64,000 nt of DNA, from assembly GCA_016936395.1 (NCBI GenBank), contig JAFGXY010000002.1, forward strand, positions 1 through 64,000. The letters are read 5' to 3'. The notes below the pieces were generated by a model. The model did not search any database, was not told where the DNA came from, and saw nothing but the letters and a program-made list of their open reading frames with translations. The translations under genes and the position numbers were made by a program. Position 1 is the stretch's first letter. Each line of letters starts with the position of its first letter. The DNA comes from Paracoccaceae bacterium (GTDB lineage Bacteria > Pseudomonadota > Alphaproteobacteria > Rhodobacterales > Rhodobacteraceae). This document shows positions 42,683 to 52,988 of the stretch, one piece after another.

Positions 42683-42904
42683 TCAGGCCGCGCGTTGAAC
42701 CGCACTCCAACGGGTCCGCCGGTGATTGGACCTGCGCCCCGTCAAAGCCAGATTGGCAAGAGCCGTGCAGCCCCCGCCTTGCACGTTGGTCACCTTGCGG
42801 GACCGGCCGTTGCGGCTGGCAATCTGGCCCTGATGGCTGCGCCTCCCGTCTGCCCGGCGGCACAGGCCGATGGGGCTGACGGGTGCGGCCAAGCGGCCAA
42901 TCAC
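42683..42904 (-). CDS. Possible small protein after ubiK, doubtful
   Basis: A 73-residue frame whose GTG overlaps the stop of the UbiK gene (GTGA). It is arginine-rich (GRSRKVTNVQGGG, ALTGRRSNHRRTRW) and has no recognised family. The overlap suggests coupling, but the composition is also what a GC-rich non-coding frame would give. Outside it the 42608-42900 gap shows nothing else. Confidence 0.25.
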   Translation of the reverse strand: MIGRLAAPVSPIGLCRRADGRRSHQGQIASRNGRSRKVTNVQGGGCTALANLALTGRRSNHRRTRWSAVQRAA

Positions 42905-43164
42905 TTCTTCTTTGGGGATGATGCCAAGGCTGCTTCCAGCGCGACGATCCGGGCTTCAAGGCTGGCGTTTTCTTCCCGCGCCTTCACGGCCATGGCGCGC
43001 ACGGCATCAAACTCTTCGCGCGTCACGAAATCACGGTCGGCCATCCAGCGATCAATGAACCCCTTCATTGCCGTCTCGGCCTCGGTCTTGGCACCTTGGG
43101 CCACGCCCATGGCGTTGGTCATCAGATGGCTCATATCGTCGAAAAACTTGTTGCGGTTTTGCAT
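42901..43164 (-). CDS. ubiK: Accessory factor UbiK family protein (BMFP domain)
   Basis: 87 residues from ATG 43164 with AGGGATAA upstream. It begins MQNRNKFFDDMSHLMTNAMG and ends in a coiled coil (AREENASLEARIVALEAAL) before a lysine tail. UbiK helps ubiquinone biosynthesis complexes in E. coli and forms trimers through such coiled coils. Divergent from lgt, with a 128-base spacer that should hold both promoters. Confidence 0.85.
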   Translation of the reverse strand: MQNRNKFFDDMSHLMTNAMGVAQGAKTEAETAMKGFIDRWMADRDFVTREEFDAVRAMAVKAREENASLEARIVALEAALASSPKKK

Positions 43165-43292
43165 GATGCTTATCCCTGTTTGCACGGTTGACCTTTTATA
43201 TGTTGTCCCACGGGCGGTTCACAAGGCGGCGCGGCAGATTGACTTCCCCGTGCCGCTTGCCGACAACGCAGGTGTTCATATCGGAAGGTGCC

Positions 43293-44168
43293 ATGGCCTA
43301 TATTCCGTTTCCCCAGATCTCGCCCGAGATCTTTGTCATTCAGGTTTTCGGCATCACCTTTGCGCTGCGCTGGTATGCCGTGGCCTATATCGTCGGGCTG
43401 ATCGGCGGCTGGCGGTTGGCGGTGGCCACGGTGCAGCGTCCGGCGCTGTGGACCGGCACCCCGCCGATGACGCCCGATCAGTTGGAACGTTTGCTGACAT
43501 GGGTGATTGTCGGCGTCATCCTGGGCGGTCGACTTGGCTTTGTGCTGTTTTATCAGCCGGGGTTCTACCTCGCCAACCCAGCCAGCATCTTGAAGGTGTG
43601 GGAGGGCGGCATGTCCTTTCACGGCGGCTTTCTGGGCGTGGTCGTGGCCGGACTGATCTTTTGTCGGCGCGAAGGCATTGCCATGCTCAAGGCCGCCGAC
43701 ATCATGGCGATGGTGGCACCCTTGGGCCTGTTTCTGGGCCGCATTGCCAACTTCATCAATGCCGAGCTGTGGGGGCGTCCGACAACCCTGCCGTGGGGCG
43801 TGGCCTTTCCCGGCGATGCGGCACAAACCTGCCCCGGTGTGGTGGGTATCTGCGCCCGCCACCCCAGCCAGTTGTATGAGGCGGCGCTGGAAGGCCTGCT
43901 GCTTGGCGTGGCGCTGGTCTGGCTGGCCTATCGCCGGGGCTGGCTGAAACGCCCGGGGTCGATTGCCGGGCTGTTCTTCGCAGGCTATGGCGCCGCAAGA
44001 TTTGTGGTGGAGTTTTTTCGCCAGCCCGATCCGCAGTTCATCTCTGATGGCAACCCCTTGGGTCTTGCCTGGCATATTGCGGGCTGGGGGCTGACCATGG
44101 GGCAGATCCTGTCGTTGCCGATGATCGTGGTCGGCCTATGGTTCTTGCTGCGCGCCCGCCCGGCATGA
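43293..44168 (+). CDS. lgt: Prolipoprotein diacylglyceryl transferase
   Basis: A 291-residue inner-membrane enzyme that adds diacylglycerol to the lipobox cysteine of prolipoproteins. ATG 43293 follows CGGAAGGTG. Motifs: [15 protein letters not shown] near residue 77, MSFHGGFLG near residue 107 and the signature [16 protein letters not shown] near residue 149. About seven hydrophobic segments. It is followed by midA (ATGA overlap) and pgeF. Confidence 0.94.
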   Translation: MAYIPFPQISPEIFVIQVFGITFALRWYAVAYIVGLIGGWRLAVATVQRPALWTGTPPMTPDQLERLLTWVIVGVILGGRLGFVLFYQPGFYLANPASILKVWEGGMSFHGGFLGVVVAGLIFCRREGIAMLKAADIMAMVAPLGLFLGRIANFINAELWGRPTTLPWGVAFPGDAAQTCPGVVGICARHPSQLYEAALEGLLLGVALVWLAYRRGWLKRPGSIAGLFFAGYGAARFVVEFFRQPDPQFISDGNPLGLAWHIAGWGLTMGQILSLPMIVVGLWFLLRARPA

Positions 44169-45244
44169 CGCCACCCGGAACGCCATCCGTGACACCCTTG
44201 GCGCAGATCATCGCTGCGCGCATTGCGGCCACCGGCCCGATCACGCTGGCCGAGTATATGTCCGAATGTCTGCTGCATCCTCAGCACGGCTATTACACCA
44301 CGCGTGACCCGCTGGGGGCTGCGGGCGATTTCACCACTGCCCCCGAGATCAGCCAGATGTTCGGCGAGCTGTTGGGTCTGGCGCTTGCACAAAGCTGGCT
44401 GGATCAGGGATCGCCCAGCCCGTTCACGCTGGCAGAGCTTGGCCCCGGCCGGGGCACCTTGATGGCCGATGTCCTGCGCGCCACCCGCAGCGTGCCGGGC
44501 TTTCATGCGGGGGCGCAGGTGCGGCTGCTGGAAGCCTCGCCCACTTTGCGCGCGGCGCAACAGGCGCGCTTGCAGGGGGCTGACGTCGACTGGATGGCGG
44601 CCATCACTGACCTGCCGGAACAACCGCTGTTCCTGCTGGCGAACGAGTTTTTCGATGCCCTTCCGATCCACCAGTTCCACCACGACGGGGCGCAGTGGCG
44701 CGAGCGTCTGGTCGGTTTGCGGGATGGCGCCCTTGGCTTTGGCCTGTCCGACCCGATCTGCAACGTGCCCGACAGCGCCGCCTTCCGTGCTCCAAGGCCC
44801 GGACAGGTGGTCGAGGTTTGCCCAGCCGCACACCCCTATCTGCACAGCCTTGGGCAACGAATCCGACAGCATGGCGGGGCGGCACTGATCGTCGATTATG
44901 GCAGTTGGGGCACGTCTGGCGACACGTTTCAGGCCCTGCGCCAGCACGCCTTTGCCGACCCTCTGGCCGAACCGGGGTTGGCAGACCTGACGGCGCATGT
45001 CGATTTCGCTGCCCTCGCGGCTGGTGCGGGTTTGCCTTGTGTTTACGCCGAGCAGGGCGCGTTTCTGATCCGGCTTGGCATTGATGCGCGCGCGGCACGA
45101 TTGGCGGCAGGGCTGACCGGGGTTGCCCTTGAATCGCACAGGGCGGCGCATCGCCGCTTGACCCATCGCGATGAAATGGGTTCGGTATTCAAAGTGCTGG
45201 GGCTGTATCGCCCCGGATCGCCCCCGCCACCCGGATTTGCCTGA
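44165..45244 (+). CDS. Class I SAM-dependent methyltransferase, MidA / NDUFAF7 family
   Basis: A 359-residue protein starting inside the lgt stop. It shows the family start [20 protein letters not shown] near residue 33 and the SAM site [18 protein letters not shown] near residue 92, then [15 protein letters not shown] near residue 158. The mitochondrial homologue methylates an arginine of complex I subunit NDUFS2. A matching role in NADH dehydrogenase assembly here is inferred from the family. Confidence 0.9.
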   Translation: MTPPGTPSVTPLAQIIAARIAATGPITLAEYMSECLLHPQHGYYTTRDPLGAAGDFTTAPEISQMFGELLGLALAQSWLDQGSPSPFTLAELGPGRGTLMADVLRATRSVPGFHAGAQVRLLEASPTLRAAQQARLQGADVDWMAAITDLPEQPLFLLANEFFDALPIHQFHHDGAQWRERLVGLRDGALGFGLSDPICNVPDSAAFRAPRPGQVVEVCPAAHPYLHSLGQRIRQHGGAALIVDYGSWGTSGDTFQALRQHAFADPLAEPGLADLTAHVDFAALAAGAGLPCVYAEQGAFLIRLGIDARAARLAAGLTGVALESHRAAHRRLTHRDEMGSVFKVLGLYRPGSPPPPGFA

Positions 45245-45248
45245 CGCC

Positions 45249-46001
45249 ATGACGCTTGCCCCCATCACCTCGGACGCGCTGCCGGTGCAGCACGGCTTTT
45301 TCACCCGCAAGGGTGGGGCATCCTCGGGCATTTTTGCCGGGTTGAACTGCGGCACCGGGTCAACCGATCTTGCCGGTGCCGTTGCCATCAACCGCGCCCG
45401 CGTGGCCGAAGCGATGGGGGTGCCGCTGGATCATCTGCTGGGGGTGCATCAGATCCACTCCGCCGAGGTGGTGCCGGTGACCGGCCCCGTGCCAGTGCGC
45501 CCGCATGCCGATGCCATGGTCACCGCGACCCCCGGCGTGGCACTGTCAATCCTGACCGCCGATTGCCAACCGGTGCTTTTTGCCGATGCAAGGGCGGGCG
45601 TGATAGGCGCAGCGCATGCCGGCTGGCGCGGGTCGGTCGGGGGCGTGCTGGAGGCGACCGTTGACGCGATGGAGGGTCTGGGTGCCCATCGCCGAGACAT
45701 CAGCGCCATCATCGGCCCCTGCATCAGCCAAGGCGCCTATGAGGTCGGGCCGGAATTCTTTTACAGCTTCACCGACGCCGACCCCGCCTACAGCCGCTTT
45801 TTTGCGACCGGAAAAGGCGACCGGATGCTGTTTGATCTGCCCGGCTTTGGCCTGCACCGTCTGCGCGAGGCTGGGGTGGGCCATGCCGCATGGACCGGGC
45901 ATTGCACCTATCATGATGCCGAGCGGTTCTTTTCGTTTCGGCGCACCACCCATGCCGGTGAGGCCGACTATGGCCGCCTGATTTCGGTCATTCGCCTGTA
46001 A
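45249..46001 (+). CDS. pgeF: Peptidoglycan editing factor PgeF (YfiH/DUF152 family)
   Basis: A 250-residue protein. The family core is visible: HGFFTRKGGASSGIFAGLN near residue 14, HQIHSAEVV near residue 67, LTADCQPVLFADA near residue 100 and AAHAGWRGSVGGVLEATV near residue 120, with the metal-binding histidines and cysteine, and GHCTYHDAERFFSFRR near the end. PgeF removes wrong peptidoglycan precursors; the family also has laccase-like activity. Four bases separate it from midA. Confidence 0.92.
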   Translation: MTLAPITSDALPVQHGFFTRKGGASSGIFAGLNCGTGSTDLAGAVAINRARVAEAMGVPLDHLLGVHQIHSAEVVPVTGPVPVRPHADAMVTATPGVALSILTADCQPVLFADARAGVIGAAHAGWRGSVGGVLEATVDAMEGLGAHRRDISAIIGPCISQGAYEVGPEFFYSFTDADPAYSRFFATGKGDRMLFDLPGFGLHRLREAGVGHAAWTGHCTYHDAERFFSFRRTTHAGEADYGRLISVIRL

Positions 46002-46253
46002 GTTTTGGCAAAACAATGGCAGTCCGCGCCACATTTTTCTGAAACAATCATCGTTAAATCTGCCGTTTGTAGAGCAAACCCCGGAAATGCTGCACGTGTT
46101 GCGTCATTTGCCACTGCCACAGTTCGTGTGGCCGGTGCAGACCAATTCCACAATCTTTCACAATTGCTGCCATTTGCCCGCCGCAAAGGCGGATCAAATT
46201 TGACTCAACGTCGAGCGCATTCGGCGGCAGCAAGTTCCAGAAGGAGACCGAGC

Positions 46254-46406
46254 ATGAAAAAAGAACGCCGCTGGCTGAAATCCGTGATCGCTGCCAGCCT
46301 TGAGCCGCAGGTCGCCTTGCCCTGGCAACGTGGCAACCGCCGCAAGCCCGAGGCGCTGAAAGCGGCTCCCGGGGGCCTTTCGCCCCGGGCCATCGCCGCG
46401 CGCTGA
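46254..46406 (+). CDS. Small basic conserved protein, 50 residues
   Basis: ATG 46254 lies seven bases after an AAGGAG site. The protein is MKKERRWLKSVIAASLEPQV followed by ALPWQRGNRRKPEALKAA and ends in SPRAIAAR. It is strongly basic with two tryptophans, no membrane segment. I recall very similar short proteins in other Rhodobacteraceae but cannot name a function. It has its own upstream region (46002-46253) and a terminator 25 bases after its stop. Confidence 0.75.
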   Translation: MKKERRWLKSVIAASLEPQVALPWQRGNRRKPEALKAAPGGLSPRAIAAR

Positions 46407-46430
46407 CAACAGAACTTCAACACCGTTTGA

Positions 46431-46454
46431 AAGGGCCGCATCGTTGCGGCCCTT
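46431..46454 (+). terminator. Stem-loop terminator after the small basic protein
   Basis: A perfect 10-bp stem AAGGGCCGCA / TGCGGCCCTT with loop TCGT, followed by TGCGCATTTT. Suited to ending the 50-residue protein transcript. Confidence 0.7.
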
Positions 46455-46763
46455 TGCGCATTTTGCGACGGCGAATCGCGCAAATGCAGGGGTGGCGGTG
46501 GCTTTGTGGCCAGAGTGGGGACAGTGTGGGGCTTCTTGCCACAACCAATTCGCGAATTGTCGTCAATTAAGGAAAACCTTTGACGACGCGCCGTCATCTT
46601 GCCATTTTCCCGGCATCGCGATTACCTGCCACCTTGGCAGGACTGGTCTTCGGTGTAGGACCCTTCGGGGCGTCTTTGACCAGACATATCGTTGCTTTGC
46701 AAAAGCGGTTCCGGTGCTCCTCTGGCACGCCAACGGGACCGCTTTTTGCTGTTCGCGCCCCGG
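46455..46763. other. 309-base gap with a second terminator, no gene recognised
   Basis: Between the two terminators (46455-46700) the sequence contains an AT-rich spot (46545-46580, AATTCGCGAATTGTCGTCAATTAAGG split here as AATTCGCGAATT and GTCAATTAAGG) with a perfect AATTCGCGAATT palindrome at 46549-46560. That could be a promoter or operator. No coding frame here is convincing. Confidence 0.4.
46701..46746 (-). terminator. Bidirectional-type terminator after the Lrp gene
   Basis: AAAAGCGGTTCC pairs with GGGACCGCTTTT with one weak position; an inner GTGC/GCAC pair extends the stem. On the minus strand the stem ends in TTTTGC directly downstream of the Lrp stop. Confidence 0.7.
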
Positions 46764-48395
<1,632 letters not shown>

Positions 48396-48517
48396 TGCCT
48401 GATGCCGGCCATGCCAAACGGTCGGGCCGATGTGCCACTGACTGCAGAAACGCTTTGTCAACCAAGAGCTGTCATGGTGCGGGCCGAGACATTCGCAAGA
48501 CTGCGGTGGGTTGGCAA

Positions 48518-49540
48518 ATGGCAGATATAAACAGTTGGGCTTGGCACGTCACAACCCCTTGGCCGGGGTTTTCGCCGATGAACCCGGATAATCTGAGGGT
48601 AAATGGCAACGGTCTGTCGATCGACCCGTCCACCATTACCGGCATCACCTGGCGTGACGCCAAAGGTGATGACCGGATCGCCGACTCGGACACCGACGAT
48701 GTCAGCAGGGGCACCAATGATCGGGTGATCGTGAATGGCACCAGCCATGTCGTTCGCGAGATCGCGAATTACAACGATGGATCGATGGTGTTCAACGGCA
48801 CCCCTTATACCGTCTCTCTGGCGGTGTGGTTGCTGGATGACGGCAGCTATCTGGTACGGCTGGCTGACACTCAAATCCCCATCGATGGCCACTACAGCCA
48901 TGTTGAATCGTTGACGCTTGGCACGTTTGACGGTGTCGAATACAGCCACAGCCGGGTTTCGACCCGGGATGAAGCTTTCCTGTGCTTTGTGGCCGGAACG
49001 CTGATCCACACCGCCCAAGGTCTGATTGCGGTAGAAAACATTGAACCCGGTGATCTGGTGTTGACCGTCGACCACGGCTTTTGCCCGGTACGATGGATCG
49101 CGCGCCGCAAGGTGCCGGGGCAGGGGGCGGCCGCCCCGGTGCTGATCAGCGCAGGCACGCTTGGCAACAGTCGTGATCTGCTGCTGTCGCAACAGCACCG
49201 CGTCCTGCTGTCAGGCTGGCGCGCGGAAATGCTGTTCGGCGTGTCCGAGACCCTGGCGGCGGCGGTGCATCTGGTCAATGGCACGACCATTCGCCTGATG
49301 CCCTGCGCCAGCGTGGACTATGTCCACTTGCTTTTTGACACGCATGAACTGGTATTTTCCGAAGGCATCGCCACCGAAAGCTATCATCCCAACGCCTATG
49401 CCCTGTCGGTTCTGACCGACAGCACCCGCGCCGAGGTGATGACCCTGTTCCCGGAATTACAGCAAGATCCCGCAGCTTTTGGCTCCACGGCCCGCCCCTG
49501 CCTGCGCGCATGGGAGGCGTGGGCGCTGCTGGGCACCTGA
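48518..49540 (+). CDS. Hint-domain protein with intact catalytic cysteine
   Basis: A 340-residue protein. The ATG at 48518 (MADINSWAWHV) is chosen by likely N-terminal homology. Residues 1-150 form a beta-rich region of the kind seen in surface or secreted proteins. The Hint domain starts at the cysteine C156 in LCFVAGTLIHTAQG, continues with VENIEPGDLVLTVDHGFCPV and has LLSQQHRVLLSG near residue 225 and DYVHLLFDTHELVFSEG near residue 267. Such proteins could self-cleave. No signal peptide is seen; type I export is possible. Confidence 0.8.
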   Translation: MADINSWAWHVTTPWPGFSPMNPDNLRVNGNGLSIDPSTITGITWRDAKGDDRIADSDTDDVSRGTNDRVIVNGTSHVVREIANYNDGSMVFNGTPYTVSLAVWLLDDGSYLVRLADTQIPIDGHYSHVESLTLGTFDGVEYSHSRVSTRDEAFLCFVAGTLIHTAQGLIAVENIEPGDLVLTVDHGFCPVRWIARRKVPGQGAAAPVLISAGTLGNSRDLLLSQQHRVLLSGWRAEMLFGVSETLAAAVHLVNGTTIRLMPCASVDYVHLLFDTHELVFSEGIATESYHPNAYALSVLTDSTRAEVMTLFPELQQDPAAFGSTARPCLRAWEAWALLGT

Positions 49541-49548
49541 CCTTTGCG

Positions 49549-49776
49549 TCAGTGCACGCTGACCGGGGCAAGGTCATGTTGCCGGGCCAGCAAAAACGCA
49601 AGACCCCGGTCACGCACCAGCGCCACCCGCTCGCCATCCGGGCGGTTGACAGAATACACCGTTTCTATCGGGCCAATCTGGGCGCGCAAATCCTCGGACA
49701 GGGTTGCCACGACCACAGGGCGCACATAGACGATCTGCCGCGCGGTGCCAGCTTCGACGTTCAATTTTTCTGCCAT
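49549..49776 (-). CDS. DUF1150 family protein
   Basis: A 75-residue protein of a family that is found beside Hsp20 genes in alphaproteobacteria. It shows ETVYSVNRPDGERVALVRDR and ends LAFLLARQHDLAPVSVH. Ten bases separate it from hsp20 and the two share a strand, so it is likely induced with it. Function unknown. Confidence 0.85.
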   Translation of the reverse strand: MAEKLNVEAGTARQIVYVRPVVVATLSEDLRAQIGPIETVYSVNRPDGERVALVRDRGLAFLLARQHDLAPVSVH

Positions 49777-49786
49777 GGCTTCCCCC

Positions 49787-50200
49787 TTACCTGTTGCTGA
49801 TGCGAATGGTCTGAACCACCGCCTCGGGCACTGACCGTTTCAGGTCGATGTTCAGCAGGCCATGCTCCATGCTGGCCCCAGCCACCTCGACCCCATCCGC
49901 CAGCACGAAACTGCGCTGAAACGCCCGGGCACCAATGCCGCGATGCAGGAACACGCGGTCCTGCGGGTCATCGGTCTGTCGACCGCGCACCACCAGTTGC
50001 CGATCCTCGACCGTGATTGCCAGATCATTTTCACGGAACCCGGCAACCGCCAGCGTGATCCGATAGGCGTTTTCCGATGTGGCCTCGATGTTGAAGGGGG
50101 GGTAGCCCTCGCCCGAGGCTTTTGCGGTGCGTTCCACCAGTCGTTCCAACTGCTCGAACCCCAAAAGAAAGGGATGTGCCCCAAAACTCAATTTCGTCAT
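49787..50200 (-). CDS. Small heat shock protein, Hsp20 family
   Basis: A 137-residue chaperone that holds unfolded proteins. The alpha-crystallin domain begins near YPPFNIEATSENAYRITLAV (residue 33) and includes GFRENDLAITVEDRQLVVRG and the G-L-L-N-I-D-L end (HGLLNIDLKRSVPE). The short C-terminal tail has IRISNR. A heat-shock-type promoter is seen 65-100 bases upstream. Confidence 0.9.
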   Translation of the reverse strand: MTKLSFGAHPFLLGFEQLERLVERTAKASGEGYPPFNIEATSENAYRITLAVAGFRENDLAITVEDRQLVVRGRQTDDPQDRVFLHRGIGARAFQRSFVLADGVEVAGASMEHGLLNIDLKRSVPEAVVQTIRISNR

Positions 50201-50263
50201 CTGTCCTGTGCCCTTTTTAAAGCGACAACCAAGGAGCCGGGCCCCGCGTCGGGCACCCTCTCC

Positions 50264-50300
50264 TTGTCAAAATATGGGGCCTTGGCGCGCGTCCCGCAAG
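50264..50300 (-). promoter_or_regulatory. Sigma-32-type promoter for hsp20-DUF1150
   Basis: On the minus strand CTTGCGG (50294-50300) and CCCCATAT (50272-50279) are spaced by 14 bases. This compares well with the heat shock consensus CTTGAA-(11-16)-CCCCATnT. The start of transcription would be near 50264, leaving about 65 bases of leader before hsp20. Confidence 0.5.
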
Positions 50301-50440
50301 ACCCGAAGGACGGCGCTGGTCCACGAAGGCTGCACTGGCGAAAACAACTTTGCCTTGCGGCAGAATCCTTCCCGCAAGGCCAGCGACTCCCTATATTCTT
50401 GCGTGACAGTCAAAAACGACTCAGTGCCCGAGCAGATGAC

Positions 50441-50659
50441 ATGAACGCCCCAAGCGAACTCAATTTCGAAGATATGCTTCTGATCCGGCTTGAAGTGCTT
50501 CGGCGCGAGCATCGCGATCTGGATGCAGCCATCCATGCGCTGGAAGCGACGGGTCGCCCGCACCAGTTGACCTTGCGTCGGCTGAAGAAACAGAAGCTTG
50601 CCCTGAAAGACCAGATCGTGAAGATCGAGGATCAATTGATCCCCGACATCATCGCCTGA
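50441..50659 (+). CDS. YdcH family protein (DUF465)
   Basis: 72 residues. The core LEVLRREHRDLDAAIHALEA and RLKKQKLALKDQIVKIEDQL, two helices forming a hairpin-like coiled coil, is the DUF465 pattern. Function is not known. It precedes purE by 72 bases on the same strand. Confidence 0.85.
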   Translation: MNAPSELNFEDMLLIRLEVLRREHRDLDAAIHALEATGRPHQLTLRRLKKQKLALKDQIVKIEDQLIPDIIA

Positions 50660-50731
50660 TCCGCCGTCAAACGCTTGCCCCCGGCCCTGTCCTGTCGTAA
50701 TCGCCCCTGCAAACATGCGGGGGAGCCGGGA

Positions 50732-51217
50732 ATGGCCGTGGAGATCGGAATCATCATGGGGTCGCAAAGCGATTGGCCGACGATGAAGGAGGCCGCCCTG
50801 ATCCTGGATGAGCTGTCGATCGGCTATGAGACACGGATTGTCAGCGCCCATCGCACACCCGACCGGCTGTGGACTTATGGCCGTGATGCCGCGGGGCGAG
50901 GGTTGAAGGTCATCATCGCCGGAGCCGGCGGCGCGGCACATCTGCCGGGAATGATGGCCAGCAAGACCCGTGTGCCGGTGATCGGCGTGCCAGTGCAGAC
51001 CCGCGCGCTGTCGGGTGTCGACAGTCTCTATTCCATCGTGCAGATGCCAAAGGGCTTTCCCGTTGCCACCATGGCCATCGGCGCGGCGGGCGCAGCCAAC
51101 GCCGGGCTGATGGCGGCCGCGATCCTTGCGCTCTCTGACCCAGCCCTCGCCACCCGGCTGGATGCCTGGCGCGCGGCGCTGTCGGCCTCGATCCCCGAGG
51201 AGCCACAGGATGACTGA
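50732..51217 (+). CDS. purE: 5-(carboxyamino)imidazole ribonucleotide mutase
   Basis: A 161-residue enzyme of purine synthesis, N5-CAIR to [19 protein letters not shown] and [11 protein letters not shown] near residues 6-48, then [16 protein letters not shown], are the class I PurE marks. The GGGGGAGCC upstream of ATG 50732 supports the start. It overlaps purK by eight bases. Confidence 0.94.
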   Translation: MAVEIGIIMGSQSDWPTMKEAALILDELSIGYETRIVSAHRTPDRLWTYGRDAAGRGLKVIIAGAGGAAHLPGMMASKTRVPVIGVPVQTRALSGVDSLYSIVQMPKGFPVATMAIGAAGAANAGLMAAAILALSDPALATRLDAWRAALSASIPEEPQDD

Positions 51218-52286
51218 CCCGCTGGCCCCGGGCGCGACCATCGGCATTCTGGGCGGCGGGCAGTTGGGGCGGATGCTCTCGGTCGCGGCCAGTCGGCTTG
51301 GATTTATGTGCCACATCTATGAACCGGGCGCCCACCCTCCGGCAGGCCATGTCGCCGCCCGCGTGACCACCGCGCCCTATGACGATGTCGCCGCCCTTAC
51401 GGCTTTTGCCCACAGCGTCGATGTCATCACCTATGAGTTCGAGAACATCCCCACCGCCGCGCTCGACCTGCTCGAGGCGCTCTGCACGATCCTCCCCAAT
51501 CGCCGGGCGCTGGCCGTGTCGCAGGACCGGATGACCGAAAAGGATTTCCTGACCAGCCTTGGCCTGACCACCGCCCCTTACGGCCGCGTGACCGACAGCG
51601 CGTCGCTTGATGCAGCGCTGGCCCGGATCGGCACCCCCGCCATTCTGAAAACCACCCGGCTGGGCTATGATGGCAAAGGCCAGGCCCGCATCAGTACCCC
51701 CGAAGATGCCCCGACCGCGCTTGCTGCGATGAACGGGGCCGAGGCGGTTCTGGAAGGTTTCATCGACTTCAGCCACGAAGTCAGCGTGATTGCAGCGCGG
51801 GGTGTCGATGGCTCGGTTGCCTGTTATGACCCGGGGGAAAATGTGCACCGCGACGGCATCTTGCACAGCACCACCATCCCCGCCCGCCTGTCGGCGGCGC
51901 AGCGGAGCGACGCCGTCCTGATCGCCGCCCGCATCCTGACCGCGCTCGACTATGTCGGGGTGATGGGGGTGGAATTGTTCGTTACCCCGCGCGGGCTGAT
52001 CGTCAATGAAATCGCCCCACGCGTGCACAATTCCGGCCACTGGACCCAAGCAGGCTGCACGGTGGACCAGTTCGAGCAACATATCCGTGCCGTCGCCGGC
52101 TGGCCTTTGGGCGACGGCAGCCGCTATGCCGATGTGGTGATGGAAAACCTGATCGGCGAAGATGTCACCCGCGTGCCTGCGCTGGCGCAGCAGCGCAACA
52201 CCCAGATCCACCTTTATGGCAAAGCTGATGCCAAACCCGGCCGGAAGATGGGCCATGTCAACCGCGTCTTGCGCAGCCTGACCTGA
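51210..52286 (+). CDS. purK: 5-(carboxyamino)imidazole ribonucleotide synthase
   Basis: A 358-residue ATP-grasp enzyme: AIR plus bicarbonate and ATP to N5-[24 protein letters not shown] near the N-terminus, YEFENIP near residue 75, [14 protein letters not shown] near residue 143 and the metal-binding [17 protein letters not shown] near residue 260. A long perfect hairpin lies eight bases after its stop and probably ends the purEK transcript. Confidence 0.94.
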   Translation: MTDPLAPGATIGILGGGQLGRMLSVAASRLGFMCHIYEPGAHPPAGHVAARVTTAPYDDVAALTAFAHSVDVITYEFENIPTAALDLLEALCTILPNRRALAVSQDRMTEKDFLTSLGLTTAPYGRVTDSASLDAALARIGTPAILKTTRLGYDGKGQARISTPEDAPTALAAMNGAEAVLEGFIDFSHEVSVIAARGVDGSVACYDPGENVHRDGILHSTTIPARLSAAQRSDAVLIAARILTALDYVGVMGVELFVTPRGLIVNEIAPRVHNSGHWTQAGCTVDQFEQHIRAVAGWPLGDGSRYADVVMENLIGEDVTRVPALAQQRNTQIHLYGKADAKPGRKMGHVNRVLRSLT

Positions 52287-52293
52287 CCAAAGG

Positions 52294-52330
52294 TGCCCTC
52301 CCCGGGGGCATCGAGCCCCCGGGGAGGGCA
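52294..52330. repeat. Perfect 16-bp hairpin with loop ATCGA after purK
   Basis: TGCCCTCCCCGGGGGC (52294-52309) pairs perfectly with GCCCCCGGGGAGGGCA (52315-52330). The loop ATCGA is the reverse complement of the loop in the hairpin at 18351-18375. It could act as a terminator for purEK although there is no T-run. Confidence 0.75.
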
Positions 52331-52404
52331 TTGCCATCGACTGCCGTGTCGAGCTGCGGTTGCGATCTGGCGCGCTATCCGATCCCTTGAATGCGCTCCG
52401 CGCG

Positions 52405-52468
52405 GGAGTATTTTCCAAGCAGCAAATCCAGGACCGCCGTCTGTGGTTTGCTGCTTATGAAATACTCC
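52405..52468. repeat. Inverted pair of a 22-bp intergenic repeat (copy pair 2)
   Basis: Plus-sense copy at 52405-52426 (GGAGTATTT, TTCC, AAGCAGCAAA with one T shared) and minus-sense copy at 52447-52468 (TTTGCTGCTT-AT-GAAATACTCC). Same family and same inverted layout as at 18222-18305, again next to a GGGGGC-5-GCCCCC hairpin, here in the opposite order. Lies between purK and the DUF4864 gene. Confidence 0.8.
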
Positions 52469-52510
52469 GGGGGTGAGGCGCCGTGCGCCTTGGGGGGCAG
52501 CGCCCCCTTG

Positions 52511-52921
52511 CTACGCCCCGGCCCCGACCGACGGCAGCAGTTGCACGCCGTTGATCTGCCAGCCCTCTGCCGTCTCAACCATCTGATAGTCCAGCAGATG
52601 GGTGCGTCCCTTTTGGTCGGTGATCATCACGCGTTGCCGCAGGACGCCGTCGATGTTGCGCAGGTCCAGCATCTTCACATCGGCGGGGCGGTGGACCATC
52701 GGATAGCCTTGTCGCACCATGGTGCCAAAGTTGTCGGCGGTGCCGAACAGGCGCTTGATGGTTGGGCTGGCAAAGGTGAAGGCGGTGGCGAAATCATCTT
52801 GCAAGAAGGCCTCGGTCTGGGATCGTATCACCGACTGAATATCGCCTTCTTGTGCCTGCGCGGGGCAGGACAGGGTCAGTGTCAGGCTGAGTGTGGGCAA
52901 AAACGCGGTGATCGTGCGCAT
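52511..52921 (-). CDS. DUF4864 domain protein, secreted
   Basis: 136 residues from ATG 52921 with a strong AGGAGG. Signal peptide (MRTITAFLPTLSLTLTLSCP, cut near AQA). The mature protein reads QEGDIQSVIRSQTEAFLQDD, FGTADNFGTMVRQGYPMVHR and LDYQMVETAEGWQINGVQL, the DUF4864 pattern with an NTF2-like shape. Function unknown; periplasmic. Confidence 0.85.
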   Translation of the reverse strand: MRTITAFLPTLSLTLTLSCPAQAQEGDIQSVIRSQTEAFLQDDFATAFTFASPTIKRLFGTADNFGTMVRQGYPMVHRPADVKMLDLRNIDGVLRQRVMITDQKGRTHLLDYQMVETAEGWQINGVQLLPSVGAGA

Positions 52922-52988
52922 GGTGCATCCTCCTGTCGCCTCCCGTGTTATGGTGTAGGCTGGGCGCAATGTGCATCAAGGGGATTTC

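Noticed and set aside
42612-42959. 115-residue Arg/Pro-rich minus-strand frame next to ubiK
   Set aside because: It overlaps the well-supported UbiK gene in another frame and has shadow-like composition.
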